A DNA stretch of 64,000 bases from [Clostridium] hylemonae DSM 15053 (lineage in GTDB: Bacteria; Bacillota; Clostridia; Lachnospirales; Lachnospiraceae), in contig NZ_CP036524.1 of the NCBI RefSeq assembly GCF_008281175.1, forward strand, positions 2,666,001 to 2,730,000. The letters run 5' to 3'. The position numbers were made by a program, and so were the translations under genes. Under the pieces are notes generated by a model. It saw only the letters and a program-made list of their open reading frames with translations. It searched no databases and had not been told where the DNA came from. Positions 25,011 through 33,042 of the stretch are shown here, piece by piece. Every line of letters begins with the position of its first letter. The stretch's first letter is position 1.

Positions 25011-25029
25011 AATTCGTATACCTCCCTTT

Positions 25030-25404
25030 CTATTTTTGTACAGCGCCTAATGTATATTTCGCGACTACCTGGCCTTCTTTCAGATGAAGTCTGAACACTT
25101 CCATCGCTTTATCAGGTGTCATCTTTACATACGTCACTTTTTCCTTGCCTGGTTCCAATACTTCTACGATCGGCTCATACTGACACAGTCCGATGCATCC
25201 GGTAGGTGTCACGCTGATCTTCTCAGACAGGTGCTCCTCCTGGACCGCATTGGAAAGTGCAGTGAGTACAGGTCTCGCACCGCTGGCTATCCCGCATGTT
25301 GCCATGCCGACAACCACTCTCGTCTGTGATGCACTCTCAGACCGCACGCCGACTTTACTTTCATTCTTCTCTCTTATTGCCTTCAGTTCTTCCAGAGATT
25401 TCAT
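25030..25404 (-). CDS. hndB: HndB-like thioredoxin-fold [2Fe-2S] protein
   Basis: 124 residues. VVVGMATCGIASGARPV and TPTGCIGLCQYEPIVEV mark the small thioredoxin-like ferredoxin subunit of NADP(H)-linked hydrogenases (HndB type). Three cysteines are visible in the usual places, one fewer than in HydC. The second ATG (25404) is favoured, with GGAGG 6 nt before it. It sits between the ATPase-domain gene and hydB. It probably serves as an accessory electron carrier or structural subunit. Confidence 0.82.
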   Translation of the reverse strand: MKSLEELKAIREKNESKVGVRSESASQTRVVVGMATCGIASGARPVLTALSNAVQEEHLSEKISVTPTGCIGLCQYEPIVEVLEPGKEKVTYVKMTPDKAMEVFRLHLKEGQVVAKYTLGAVQK

Positions 25405-25426
25405 ATGCATCCTCCATTCCCGCTAT

Positions 25427-25984
25427 TTAAACTGATCTGCCATTGTCTGTTTCTTTTTTGTTCTCGTCCAGATATTCCTTGATAAATCCGGACACTTCCG
25501 CGTCTTTGAACGACACGCTGCCTAATATTTCTCTCATTTCCTTCGTATCCAGCACAAATTCCTTCTCGTCATAAGCATATCTATAATGAAAGTCGACAGG
25601 TTCATTGAATACGATGAGCGTATGCATCGTCGTATTGATATCACCTAACGGCATTCTGTCTATATGGGATAATCCAAAAACTGCTTCTACTCTTGTGCCA
25701 ATTCCTTTTCCGGATGTAATTGTAAACCTTCCGCCCGTACTCTCCGCAGCCTGCTTGAAAAACGGGATCCCAAGCCCTACCTTTCGCGTAGTTCTCGTCG
25801 TATAGAACGGGTCTGTGACCCGCTTCACCTGTTCCTCATCCATACCGCATCCGTTGTCGTCGATCACTGCGGTGAGTGTATCGGCCTGCGTGCTTATGAG
25901 CACCTCAACGGTTATGTAGTCCGCGCCTGCGCGGATGGAATTCTCCGCCACATCCAGAATGTTCAGAGATATTTCCGTCATCAT
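25427..25984 (-). CDS. ATP-binding (HATPase_c) protein of the hydrogenase operon
   Basis: 185 residues. The GHKL/histidine-kinase ATPase fold is clear, with the N box LDVAENSIRAGA, the G1 box DDNGCGM and the G2-like GLGIPFFKQAAESTGG. There is no phosphoacceptor His domain, so it is not a complete sensor kinase. Such stand-alone ATPases recur between hydC and hndB in clostridial hydrogenase operons. A regulatory or maturation role is plausible but unproven. It starts 2 nt after the hydC stop. Confidence 0.8.
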   Translation of the reverse strand: MMTEISLNILDVAENSIRAGADYITVEVLISTQADTLTAVIDDNGCGMDEEQVKRVTDPFYTTRTTRKVGLGIPFFKQAAESTGGRFTITSGKGIGTRVEAVFGLSHIDRMPLGDINTTMHTLIVFNEPVDFHYRYAYDEKEFVLDTKEMREILGSVSFKDAEVSGFIKEYLDENKKETDNGRSV

Positions 25985-25986
25985 GG

Positions 25987-26481
25987 CTATTCATATTTGG
26001 CCAGAATGTCGTCGATATCGTCTACCGTAAGCCTTCCGTACACTTCATCATTGATCATCATGACCGGTGCCAGACCACAGGCACCTACACAGCGGCAGGC
26101 ATCCAATGAAAACTTTCCGTCCGGTGTACATTCACCCCCGACGATGCCAAGCTTCTCCATGAGTTTGTTGTAAATGTCCCCGGAACCTTTTACGTAACAG
26201 GCTGTGCCAAGACAGACTGAAATGCGGTATCTGCCTTTCGGGCTTAAGTTGAACTGGGAATAAAAGGTGGTGACTCCGTATATCTTTTCAAGCGGAATCC
26301 CTGTCTCATTAGAAATGATCTTTTGAACCTCGATGGGCAGATAGCCGTAGATATCCTGAGCTCTTTGCAGTATAGGCATCAGGGCGCCTTTTTCATCTTT
26401 CAATTCATTGATCACTCCTAACAGTTCTTTTTCCTGTTCTTCTGTTCCGGTGAACTGAACTGTTGTTTTCTTAGAAAGCAT
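25987..26481 (-). CDS. hydC: Hydrogenase NuoE-like [2Fe-2S] subunit
   Basis: 164 residues of the 24-kDa NADH dehydrogenase/HndA family. The YGVTTFYSQF motif and the four cluster cysteines are present as CLGTAC and later DACRCVGACGLAP. It carries one [2Fe-2S] cluster and docks on HydB. It is the first gene of the operon, preceded by GGGAGG. The leader contains a 14-bp palindrome. Confidence 0.93.
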   Translation of the reverse strand: MLSKKTTVQFTGTEEQEKELLGVINELKDEKGALMPILQRAQDIYGYLPIEVQKIISNETGIPLEKIYGVTTFYSQFNLSPKGRYRISVCLGTACYVKGSGDIYNKLMEKLGIVGGECTPDGKFSLDACRCVGACGLAPVMMINDEVYGRLTVDDIDDILAKYE

Positions 26482-26508
26482 TTTTTTACCTCCCTTTACT
26501 GTCTAATT

Positions 26509-26548
26509 TAGTCATGTGACTATTACGTTGAATTACCATTTCATTCTA
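26509..26548 (-). promoter_or_regulatory. hyd operon leader: weak promoter and 14-bp palindrome
   Basis: A minus-strand -10 TAGAAT (26543-26548) has no good -35. Downstream of it and before the ribosome site lies TAGTCA-TG-TGACTA (26509-26522), a perfect dyad. Its place in the early transcribed region suits a repressor or an activator-dependent promoter. Confidence 0.42.
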
Positions 26549-26614
26549 ACATACAAAAACACAAAAATCTACACCTTTTTATTGTGTATTTTGTTAAATG
26601 AAAACCATTCTTGT

Positions 26615-26632
26615 TTGTTATTTGACTAACAT
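26615..26632. promoter_or_regulatory. Rex-like site between the hyd operon and the HydS cluster
   Basis: TTGTTATTTGACTAACAT resembles the clostridial Rex consensus TTGTTAAN4TTAACAA in both half-sites. Rex, an NADH/NAD+ sensor, is known to control hydrogenase genes in clostridia. The site lies between two divergent promoters rather than over one, so confidence is modest. Confidence 0.35.
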
Positions 26633-26690
26633 CCTGTTAAAAAACACACAAATAAATGCCGTGTTTTTTAGTTGTTTTCCACAATACGTG

Positions 26691-26719
26691 TTGATTTCCT
26701 TTTTTCTCAATGCTATACT
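26691..26719 (+). promoter_or_regulatory. Promoter of the DRTGG/HydS cluster
   Basis: TTGATT (26691-26696) and TATACT (26714-26719) with a 17-bp spacer, 37 bp before the first ATG. Confidence 0.65.
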
Positions 26720-26755
26720 GTATTTATTAAAATAAGAAGTGTACAGGAGGAAGAT

Positions 26756-27100
26756 ATGATAATCAGAAAGATAAAATCCTTACTGGAAGCAGATGTTTTG
26801 TGCGGGGAAGAATACCTGGACGAAGAAGTAAATTATGCCTTCTCATCCGACATGATGAGCGACGTCCTGGCATACGCCGAAGAGCAGTCTCTTCTTCTCA
26901 CGAGCCTGTGTAACCCGCAGGTGATCAGGACCGCGGAGATGCTGGATATTCTCTGCATCGTCTTTGTCCGCGGAAAGTATCCGGACCCGAACATGCTGAA
27001 GCTGGCCGAGGAGAGAGGCATTGTCATACTCGCCACTTCCCGGGGCATGTTTACGACCTGCGGATTATTATACAGCAACGGACTACTTGGAGGTGCATGA
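26756..27100 (+). CDS. DRTGG-domain protein
   Basis: 114 residues from ATG 26756, preceded by AGGAGG. The fold matches the DRTGG domain found beside phosphotransacetylases and in regulatory CBS proteins: YAFSSDMMSDVLAYAEEQSLLLTSL, ILCIVFVRGKYPD, ERGIVILATSRGMFTTCGLLY. DRTGG domains are thought to bind nucleotide-like ligands, but no activity is established. It leads a five-gene unit with an ATPase-domain protein and the HydS-like hydrogenase, so a sensing role is likely. Confidence 0.72.
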   Translation: MIIRKIKSLLEADVLCGEEYLDEEVNYAFSSDMMSDVLAYAEEQSLLLTSLCNPQVIRTAEMLDILCIVFVRGKYPDPNMLKLAEERGIVILATSRGMFTTCGLLYSNGLLGGA

Positions 27101-27103
27101 TAC

Positions 27104-27526
27104 ATGGACGAAAACTTGACTTTCCACTACATAATATCCGGTGACGACTTCACGAGAGCCGGGGAGGCAAGCAGTGATCTGAAAAACAAGCTCAAGATGA
27201 TAGGAGCTGACAATAATGTGATCCGCAGGACGGCCATCGCCATGTATGAGGGCGAGATCAACATGGTCATCCACGCCGGCGGAGGAGAGATAACCGTCGA
27301 AATATCTCAGGAGAACATACGCATCATACTGGCAGACAAAGGACCCGGTATTGCAGATGTGGAAAAGGCGATGCAGAAAGGATACTCCACGGCGCCGGAG
27401 GAAGTGCGCGCGCTCGGTTTCGGTGCAGGCATGGGACTTCCCAATATGGAGAAATATTCCGACTGCATGAATATTGACTCAGAACTGGGAGTCGGAACTA
27501 CGGTAACGATGGACATTCACATGTAA
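27104..27526 (+). CDS. RsbW/RsbT-like ATP-binding protein
   Basis: 140 residues. An anti-sigma-factor-type GHKL ATPase: RRTAIAMYEGEINMVIHAGGG is the N box, LADKGPGI the G1 box and GFGAGMGLPNMEKYSD the G2 box. Family members phosphorylate partner proteins on serine. It begins 3 nt after the DRTGG gene and precedes the HydS-like gene, so it may transduce the H2 or redox signal. No STAS-domain partner is visible nearby. Confidence 0.8.
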   Translation: MDENLTFHYIISGDDFTRAGEASSDLKNKLKMIGADNNVIRRTAIAMYEGEINMVIHAGGGEITVEISQENIRIILADKGPGIADVEKAMQKGYSTAPEEVRALGFGAGMGLPNMEKYSDCMNIDSELGVGTTVTMDIHM

Positions 27527-27547
27527 CTTGACAAGGAGGGGTTCCGG

Positions 27548-28930
27548 TTGGATAAATCAGATAAATTTTTTCATTCCGTACATTTAGATGAGGATGCCTG
27601 CAAGGGATGTATCAACTGTATCAAATACTGTCCCACACAGGCGATACGTGTTCATAACGGCAAGGCCAAAATAACGCCTGAATTCTGCGTGGACTGCGGC
27701 CGCTGCATCCGCTATTGTCCGCATCACGCGAAGGTGGCGCTGTACGATTCCCTTGAGGAGATCAAAAACTACCGGTACACGGTCGCGCTTCCCGCGCCGT
27801 CGCTCTACTCGCAGTTCAACAATCTCACAAATGTGGATATCGTACTGAATGCGCTGATATCCATGGGCTTTGACGATGTGTTTGAGGTGAGCGCGGCCGC
27901 CGAGCTCGTATCTGAGGCCACACGGAAATACATAAGCGAACACCGGGACGACGCCCCGTTTATCAGCACGGCCTGTCCTGCCATCGTAAGGATCATACGG
28001 GTCAAATTCCCTACTCTGCTGCCCCGCCTGCTTCCTCTGAAGCCCCCGGTAGAGATCGCGGCAGAGATCGCCCGTGCAAAAGCAATAGAAAAAACCGGAT
28101 ATCCATCGGAAGACATCGGAATCTTCTTTATTTCTCCCTGCCCGTCCAAGGTGACTTACGCCCGCTCGCCGCTCGGTGTAAAGAAGAGCCAGATCGACAA
28201 GGTCGTTGCCATGAAGGATGTGTACCCGGTACTTCTGCAGCATATGACCCACGACGAGAGCAAGCTTACTCCTATCGCTTCTTCCGGGCGTATCGGCATC
28301 GGATGGAGCAATGCCGGCGGAGAATCCGCCGGTCTTATAACAGACAATTATCTGGCCTGCGACGGGATCATGAGTGCCCTCCGGGTGCTGAGCGATCTGG
28401 AGGATGAGAAATTCTACGGCCTGAAGTTTGTGGAGCTTAACGCCTGTAACGGAGGCTGCGTCGGCGGCACCCTGACCGTAGAAAATCCATATATCGCCAC
28501 CGCAAAGACGAAAAAGCTTCACCGCTATCTGCCCGTCGCGCAGACACATGCCAGTTCCTATGAGGATATTGACTATCACTGGTCCGCATATGTGGAATAT
28601 GAGCCTGTGTTCCGCCTCGGCAATTCATTCCGTGAAAGCCTGGAACTGATGGGCACGGTGGAAGATATCACGGAACAGCTCCCCGGGCTCGACTGCGGCT
28701 CCTGCGGAGCCCCTACATGCCGGGCACTTGCCGAGGACATCGTCAGAGGTGAAGCGACAAGGAACGACTGTATCTATGCATTCCACGAGTATATCAACAA
28801 TCTGTCCAATGAGATCGGTTTCCTGACCCGCTCCCTCAACCTGTCCTGTGGGAACAACGACGAGTCAATGAAGATACTGGAAGATTATATAAAGAAACTT
28901 ACAACCGAATTAGAGCGAAAGGAGCGTTAG
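27548..28930 (+). CDS. hydS: HydS-like sensory [FeFe] hydrogenase
   Basis: 460 residues from TTG 27548 with AAGGAGGGG upstream. Two N-terminal [4Fe-4S] motifs (CKGCINCIKYC, CVDCGRCIRYC) come first. The H-cluster domain has all four cluster cysteines (143, 198, 300, 304) and the L2 lysine (201). L1 reads STACPA, so the proton-relay Cys is Ala, L2 is SPCPSK, and L3 is ELNACNGGCVGG with Met replaced by Asn. A C-terminal Fes-type [4Fe-4S] motif (C383, C386, C391, C408) follows, then a helical tail. These losses match slow, sensory group C/D hydrogenases. No PAS domain is present, so group D is the closer fit. Confidence 0.8.
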   Translation: MDKSDKFFHSVHLDEDACKGCINCIKYCPTQAIRVHNGKAKITPEFCVDCGRCIRYCPHHAKVALYDSLEEIKNYRYTVALPAPSLYSQFNNLTNVDIVLNALISMGFDDVFEVSAAAELVSEATRKYISEHRDDAPFISTACPAIVRIIRVKFPTLLPRLLPLKPPVEIAAEIARAKAIEKTGYPSEDIGIFFISPCPSKVTYARSPLGVKKSQIDKVVAMKDVYPVLLQHMTHDESKLTPIASSGRIGIGWSNAGGESAGLITDNYLACDGIMSALRVLSDLEDEKFYGLKFVELNACNGGCVGGTLTVENPYIATAKTKKLHRYLPVAQTHASSYEDIDYHWSAYVEYEPVFRLGNSFRESLELMGTVEDITEQLPGLDCGSCGAPTCRALAEDIVRGEATRNDCIYAFHEYINNLSNEIGFLTRSLNLSCGNNDESMKILEDYIKKLTTELERKER

Positions 28931-28932
28931 TT

Positions 28933-29262
28933 ATGACAGTTCAGACATTGATCGACTCCGGTCTGTTTAAGGTGCAGGTGCCGGGCGGCACATCCAGGGA
29001 GATCAGCAAGGTATTCTGCTGCGACCTCCTGAGCATCGCCATGAGCAAAGCGCCTGAGAACGGCGCCTGGGTCACGGTAATGGGCAACAAGAATACACTG
29101 GCGGTCGCGTCACTTGCAGACATTTCCTGCATAATCCTGGCGGAAGGCATACAGTTCCAGGAAGAAGAACTCGCATGCGCAAGGTCGGAACAGATCGCCG
29201 TATTCACCACGGAGCTTTCCATCTTTGATGCAGGTCTCAAGATCCAGGAGCTGCTGTCATGA
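28933..29262 (+). CDS. Second DRTGG-domain protein
   Basis: 109 residues: SGLFKVQVPGGTSREISKVFCCDLLSIAMSKAPENGAWVTVMG, then DISCIILAEGIQF. It resembles the first DRTGG protein of this cluster at low identity. It starts 2 nt after hydS and its stop overlaps the start of the PHP gene (4 nt). It is presumably a ligand-binding component of the same module. Confidence 0.7.
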   Translation: MTVQTLIDSGLFKVQVPGGTSREISKVFCCDLLSIAMSKAPENGAWVTVMGNKNTLAVASLADISCIILAEGIQFQEEELACARSEQIAVFTTELSIFDAGLKIQELLS

Positions 29263-30035
29263 AAGGGCTCTACTATGACCTTCACATTCATTCCTGTCTC
29301 TCCCCGTGCGGAGACGACGATATGACTCCCGCCAATATCGTCGGCATGGCGGCCGTCAAAGGACTGGATGTCATCGCGCTCACGGACCACAATTCCTGCC
29401 GGAACTGTCCGGCGGCGCTGATCCACGGTGAAAGCTACGGCGTCACCGTTATTCCGGGCATGGAACTTACGACCGCCGAGGAAGTCCACGTCGTCTGCCT
29501 CTTTCCCTCACTGTCAGACGCCATGGCCTTTGACGACTTCATATACGGGCATATCCTTCCTATAAAAAACAAAGAGGATATCTTCGGAAAACAGCAGATC
29601 ATGAACGAAGAAGATGAAGTGACCCAAACCGTAGAGCGGCTGCTCATAAGTGCAACCGACATATCCTTTGACAATGTATTTGAACTTGTGGAGTCATATC
29701 ACGGCACAGCCTTCCCGGCCCATATCGACAAGACAACGACAAGCCTGCTGTCCAACCTCGGCTTTGTGCCGCCGGACAGTACCTTTTGCTGTGCAGAGAT
29801 CCACAACTTCAAAAACCTGCACCGTATTCAGCAGGAACATCCTTATTTTCTGAACTGCCGAATGCTGAGCAGCTCCGACGCCCACTATCTCCCCGACATA
29901 CATGAGCCCGAATACCAGATCCACCCCGCCGGCAAAACGGCGGCCGACATAATCGAATATCTGCGCACAGACATACCCGCCGCAGATAACTCACACGGAA
30001 TGACAAAGGGGTCAGGCCCCTTCCAAAACAAGTAA
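29259..30035 (+). CDS. PHP-domain phosphoesterase
   Basis: 258 residues. The four PHP metal motifs are present: DLHIHSCLSPCG, ALTDHN, GMELTT and later AHIDK, SSDAHYL. Such stand-alone PHP proteins act as nucleoside or histidinol-type phosphatases or nucleases, so the substrate is open. It ends the HydS cluster. The last 14 or so residues (MTKGSGPFQNK) are encoded by the first unit of a 61-bp repeat, meaning the repeat has replaced or extended the natural C-terminus. Confidence 0.85.
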   Translation: MKGLYYDLHIHSCLSPCGDDDMTPANIVGMAAVKGLDVIALTDHNSCRNCPAALIHGESYGVTVIPGMELTTAEEVHVVCLFPSLSDAMAFDDFIYGHILPIKNKEDIFGKQQIMNEEDEVTQTVERLLISATDISFDNVFELVESYHGTAFPAHIDKTTTSLLSNLGFVPPDSTFCCAEIHNFKNLHRIQQEHPYFLNCRMLSSSDAHYLPDIHEPEYQIHPAGKTAADIIEYLRTDIPAADNSHGMTKGSGPFQNK

Positions 30036-30196
30036 ATCCATAACCATATTCTCACACGGAACGGCAAAGGGGTCAGGCCCCTTCCGAAGCAAGTAAATCT
30101 ATAACCATATTCTCACACGGAACGGCAAAGGGGTCAGGCCCCTTCCGAAATAAGTAAACCCATAACCATATACTTACACGGAAGGGGCCTGACCCC
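29991..30196. repeat. 61-bp tandem repeats with GGGGTCAGGCCCC core
   Basis: Units start at 29991, 30052, 30113 and 30174, an exact 61-bp period. The first three share TCACACGGAA, the core GGGGTCAGGCCCC and AAGTAAA..CATAACCATA with few differences. The fourth is partial and carries the core inverted (GGGGCCTGACCCC). The same core recurs at 34963-34975. No gene lies in 30036-30238. The final 40 bp are non-repetitive. Confidence 0.9.
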
Positions 30197-30238
30197 AGTG
30201 TCCATCCCTGCCAACATCCCCACATCCCCACAGAAACA

Positions 30239-30931
30239 TCATTCACAGAACCGGTACCCCACTCCAATCTCTGTCAGTATAAATCTCGGATCGGCGGGGT
30301 CTTTTTCTATTTTTCTTCTAAGTGTTGCCATAAACACGCGGAGATTTCCCGCGTCGATCTCACCGGAATAACCCCATATCTCTCTTATGATATAGTTGTG
30401 CGTGAGCACCTTTCCCTGGTTGGCGATGAGCAGCAGAAGTATCTTGTACTCGATGGGCGTCAGATGTACTTCTTCCCCTCCTACCGTCACTTTCCGCTTC
30501 CCATAGTCTACCAGAAGTTCTTCCTTTACAAATACGGTGTCTGTCTCTCCGGCACGGATATTCCCAAGCTTGCGCATTCCGACCCGCACTCTTGCCATGA
30601 GTTCCCCCATATAGAACGGTTTCGTCACGTAATCGTCAGCGCCTGCGTCGAGCGCCTCGATCTTCTCCTTTTCTTCCTGTCTGGCCGAGACGACGATGAT
30701 CGGTATCTCGGACACTTCCCGCACATTACGGATGACCTCCATACCGTCCCCGTCCGGCAGACCGAGATCCAGAAGAATCATATCCGGCCGGTTGGCATAG
30801 AACAGACTCTGCGCTTCTTCCACCGTCCTTGCGACATAATAACCGTATCCCTCTTTTTTTAACGTCATGGAGATAAAGTTCAGTATATATTTGTCATCTT
30901 CTACTATCAATATTGTAATATTTTCACTCAT
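30239..30931 (-). CDS. kdpE: OmpR-family response regulator, KdpE-like
   Basis: 230 residues. The receiver domain (1-118) has acidic EDD, phosphoacceptor D55 in LLDLGLPDG and K in VTKPF. The winged-helix effector domain (130-228) ends GVGYRFCE. It is the last gene of the potassium operon, and its start overlaps the kinase stop by 4 nt. By analogy with KdpE it probably regulates K+ uptake genes, here the linked ktr genes, under K+ limitation. A different regulon cannot be excluded. Confidence 0.86.
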   Translation of the reverse strand: MSENITILIVEDDKYILNFISMTLKKEGYGYYVARTVEEAQSLFYANRPDMILLDLGLPDGDGMEVIRNVREVSEIPIIVVSARQEEKEKIEALDAGADDYVTKPFYMGELMARVRVGMRKLGNIRAGETDTVFVKEELLVDYGKRKVTVGGEEVHLTPIEYKILLLLIANQGKVLTHNYIIREIWGYSGEIDAGNLRVFMATLRRKIEKDPADPRFILTEIGVGYRFCE

Positions 30932-32355
30932 AATACATCCGCCTGCTCTGCAGGCAGCCAGAATGTAAATCTGGCTCCCCCCTCACTTCTGTTTTCCGCC
31001 CATATCTCTCCGCCGTGGGCGCTTACAACCTGACGGCATATGGCAAGACCGAGGCCGATCCCCCGCTTCTGGTCCATGCTTTCCCCCGACAGGGATACAA
31101 ATTCATCAAAAATCTTCTCTTCCATTCCCTCCTCGATGCCGGGGCCGTCATCTTCGATACTCACATACAGCCGCTTTCTCCGAAATGATGCAGTGAGGAT
31201 GATCTTTCCGCCCTCCTGTGTATGCTTCACCGCATTGTCCAGTATATTTACAAGCACCTGCATGATCATCTTGCCGTCCATCTGCGCCATGATCACCTGC
31301 TTTGGAAGCACGACATGATAATCACGCTGGCCGAGACCGATGACGTGACGCTCCGCCCCATTGATGACATCGTCTATCACCTCACCGCTCTTTTCCACAA
31401 ACTGCTGGCCGCTCTCTATCTTTGTCATATTCAGAATATTGACGACCATCTTCATAAGCCACATGGACTGCTCCATAATATCTTTTAGAAGCTGCTTCTC
31501 TTCCTCCCTGCCCATCTCCTTGGAATCTATGATGAGGCTGCAGTCGCCGAGGATTCCCGTAAGAGGCGTGCGGAAGTCGTGGGATATGCTCCGCAGCATG
31601 CTGCTCTTCATATGTTCCCGCTCCATCTCTACTTTCGTCCGCTCCTGCTCCGCATAGATGAGCTCTCTGTCCAGCGCAATGCCTATCTGGTTCGACGCCG
31701 TCTTCACAAGCAGGTCCTGCTCCACCGTAAATCCCTGATTGTGGTTGAACACCTTCAATATCCCGATCTGTTTTACAATGCCGATGATAGGAAACATCAC
31801 ATAGTCCTTGGAAGTATATTCAACAGCCGAATCCGCTCCCTTCTCTTCTCCGAGCAGTTCCACCACGCTCTCATATCCCGTATGCTCATAGATATACCGG
31901 ATCCCGAGCTCTATGATATTCTCCTTGCCCGTGACATTGATGAACTTCTCCGACATTTCATAAAGCTGCCTTGCCGTCTCCTCATTCTTTTTGGAAATGA
32001 GCATCTGCTTCTGAAAGCGCACGGTCAGGCTGGACGATATCACGGCGGCGATAAGAAAGAAGCCCATAAGTGCCACATCGTTCGGGTTCATAATGGCAAA
32101 CGTATGGACAGGCACTGTAAAAAAGTAGTTGAACATCATAACGCTCACGACCGCGCCGACGATCCCGTACTCATACCCCTGTGTACACGTACTTATGATG
32201 AGCACACCGACCATGAAGACCATCAGTACATTTTCTTTCTCCACACCTACGCTTTTCAGCACAATGCAGACAATACTGGCGGTCAGTACGATGAGCATCG
32301 TCCGCACCGTATATATGAACTTTTTATTTTTCAGTATCTTCTTCATCTTTTCCAT
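30928..32355 (-). CDS. KdpD-like sensor kinase lacking the N-terminal KdpD/Usp domains
   Basis: 475 residues. Four transmembrane segments in residues 13-110 correspond to the DUF4118 membrane domain of KdpD. A GAF-like region (130-240) follows, then HisKA with H in SISHDFRTPL, and HATPase with N box LDNAVKHTQ and DDGPGI/GIGLGLAICR boxes. Classical KdpD is about 900 residues, with cytosolic KdpD and Usp domains that are absent here. It sits in an operon with KtrA and a TrkH/KtrB subunit rather than kdpABC. The signal is probably K+ or turgor. Confidence 0.86.
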   Translation of the reverse strand: MEKMKKILKNKKFIYTVRTMLIVLTASIVCIVLKSVGVEKENVLMVFMVGVLIISTCTQGYEYGIVGAVVSVMMFNYFFTVPVHTFAIMNPNDVALMGFFLIAAVISSSLTVRFQKQMLISKKNEETARQLYEMSEKFINVTGKENIIELGIRYIYEHTGYESVVELLGEEKGADSAVEYTSKDYVMFPIIGIVKQIGILKVFNHNQGFTVEQDLLVKTASNQIGIALDRELIYAEQERTKVEMEREHMKSSMLRSISHDFRTPLTGILGDCSLIIDSKEMGREEEKQLLKDIMEQSMWLMKMVVNILNMTKIESGQQFVEKSGEVIDDVINGAERHVIGLGQRDYHVVLPKQVIMAQMDGKMIMQVLVNILDNAVKHTQEGGKIILTASFRRKRLYVSIEDDGPGIEEGMEEKIFDEFVSLSGESMDQKRGIGLGLAICRQVVSAHGGEIWAENRSEGGARFTFWLPAEQADVL

Positions 32356-32372
32356 GCACCTATCATAGCACC

Positions 32373-33026
32373 CTACTTAATATTTGCCAATATTTTATCC
32401 ACGTCTTTCTTAAGCCCCACGACCATCAGATGGTCGTCCGCCTCCAGCTTCCGGTCTGCCCGCGGCAGGATCTGCAGATGGCCGCCGGACTTTATTCCGA
32501 GTATGCTCACATGATATTTCGTACGGACAGCCAGGTCCTGTATACTTTTCCCGACCCAGGCCGCCACCGGCGGAATCTCAAAGATAGAATACCCCTCCGC
32601 CAGCTCCACATAATCAAACACGTGGTTTGCACTGTGCTTTACCGCAAGACGTTCCGCAATGTCCCGGTCCGGATAAATCACTTCATCCGCACCGTTGCGC
32701 AAAAGAAATTTGGCATGTATGTCTCTGTTTGCTTTACTCACGACGTACCTGGCCCCAAGCTCTTTCACAAGACTTGTTATCTCAAGACTGCTCTGGAAGT
32801 TGGAACCGATACATACGAAGCAGATGTCAAAATTACCTACCCCAAGACTCTTGAGCACTTCTTCATTCGTACAGTCTCCGATCTTGGCCGCCGTCGCAAC
32901 CGGAAGCAGGTCTTCCACATTCTTCTCTTCCTTGTCTACGATCATCACTTCATTGCCGAGCCTGATCATGTTTTTACAGAGATGATGTCCAAATCTTCCC
33001 AATCCTATAATCAATACTGATTTCAT
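32373..33026 (-). CDS. ktrA: K+ uptake regulatory subunit (RCK, KtrA/TrkA)
   Basis: 217 residues. A single TrkA-N Rossmann domain (GLGRFGHHLCKNMIRLGNEVMIVD, then the second-strand IGDCTNEEVL) is followed by one TrkA-C domain from about residue 135. This single-unit length is the KtrA type. It binds nucleotide and gates the KtrB channel. The TrkA-C domain is a common c-di-AMP target. It lies 16 nt downstream of the membrane subunit and 17 nt upstream of the kinase. Confidence 0.9.
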   Translation of the reverse strand: MKSVLIIGLGRFGHHLCKNMIRLGNEVMIVDKEEKNVEDLLPVATAAKIGDCTNEEVLKSLGVGNFDICFVCIGSNFQSSLEITSLVKELGARYVVSKANRDIHAKFLLRNGADEVIYPDRDIAERLAVKHSANHVFDYVELAEGYSIFEIPPVAAWVGKSIQDLAVRTKYHVSILGIKSGGHLQILPRADRKLEADDHLMVVGLKKDVDKILANIK

Positions 33027-33042
33027 TTTACATTCCCCTTTA

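Noticed and set aside
29991-30196. Possible short CRISPR array
   Set aside because: The whole 61-bp unit is repeated, with no variable spacers between conserved repeats, and the last core is inverted. This is a tandem repeat of a palindromic element.
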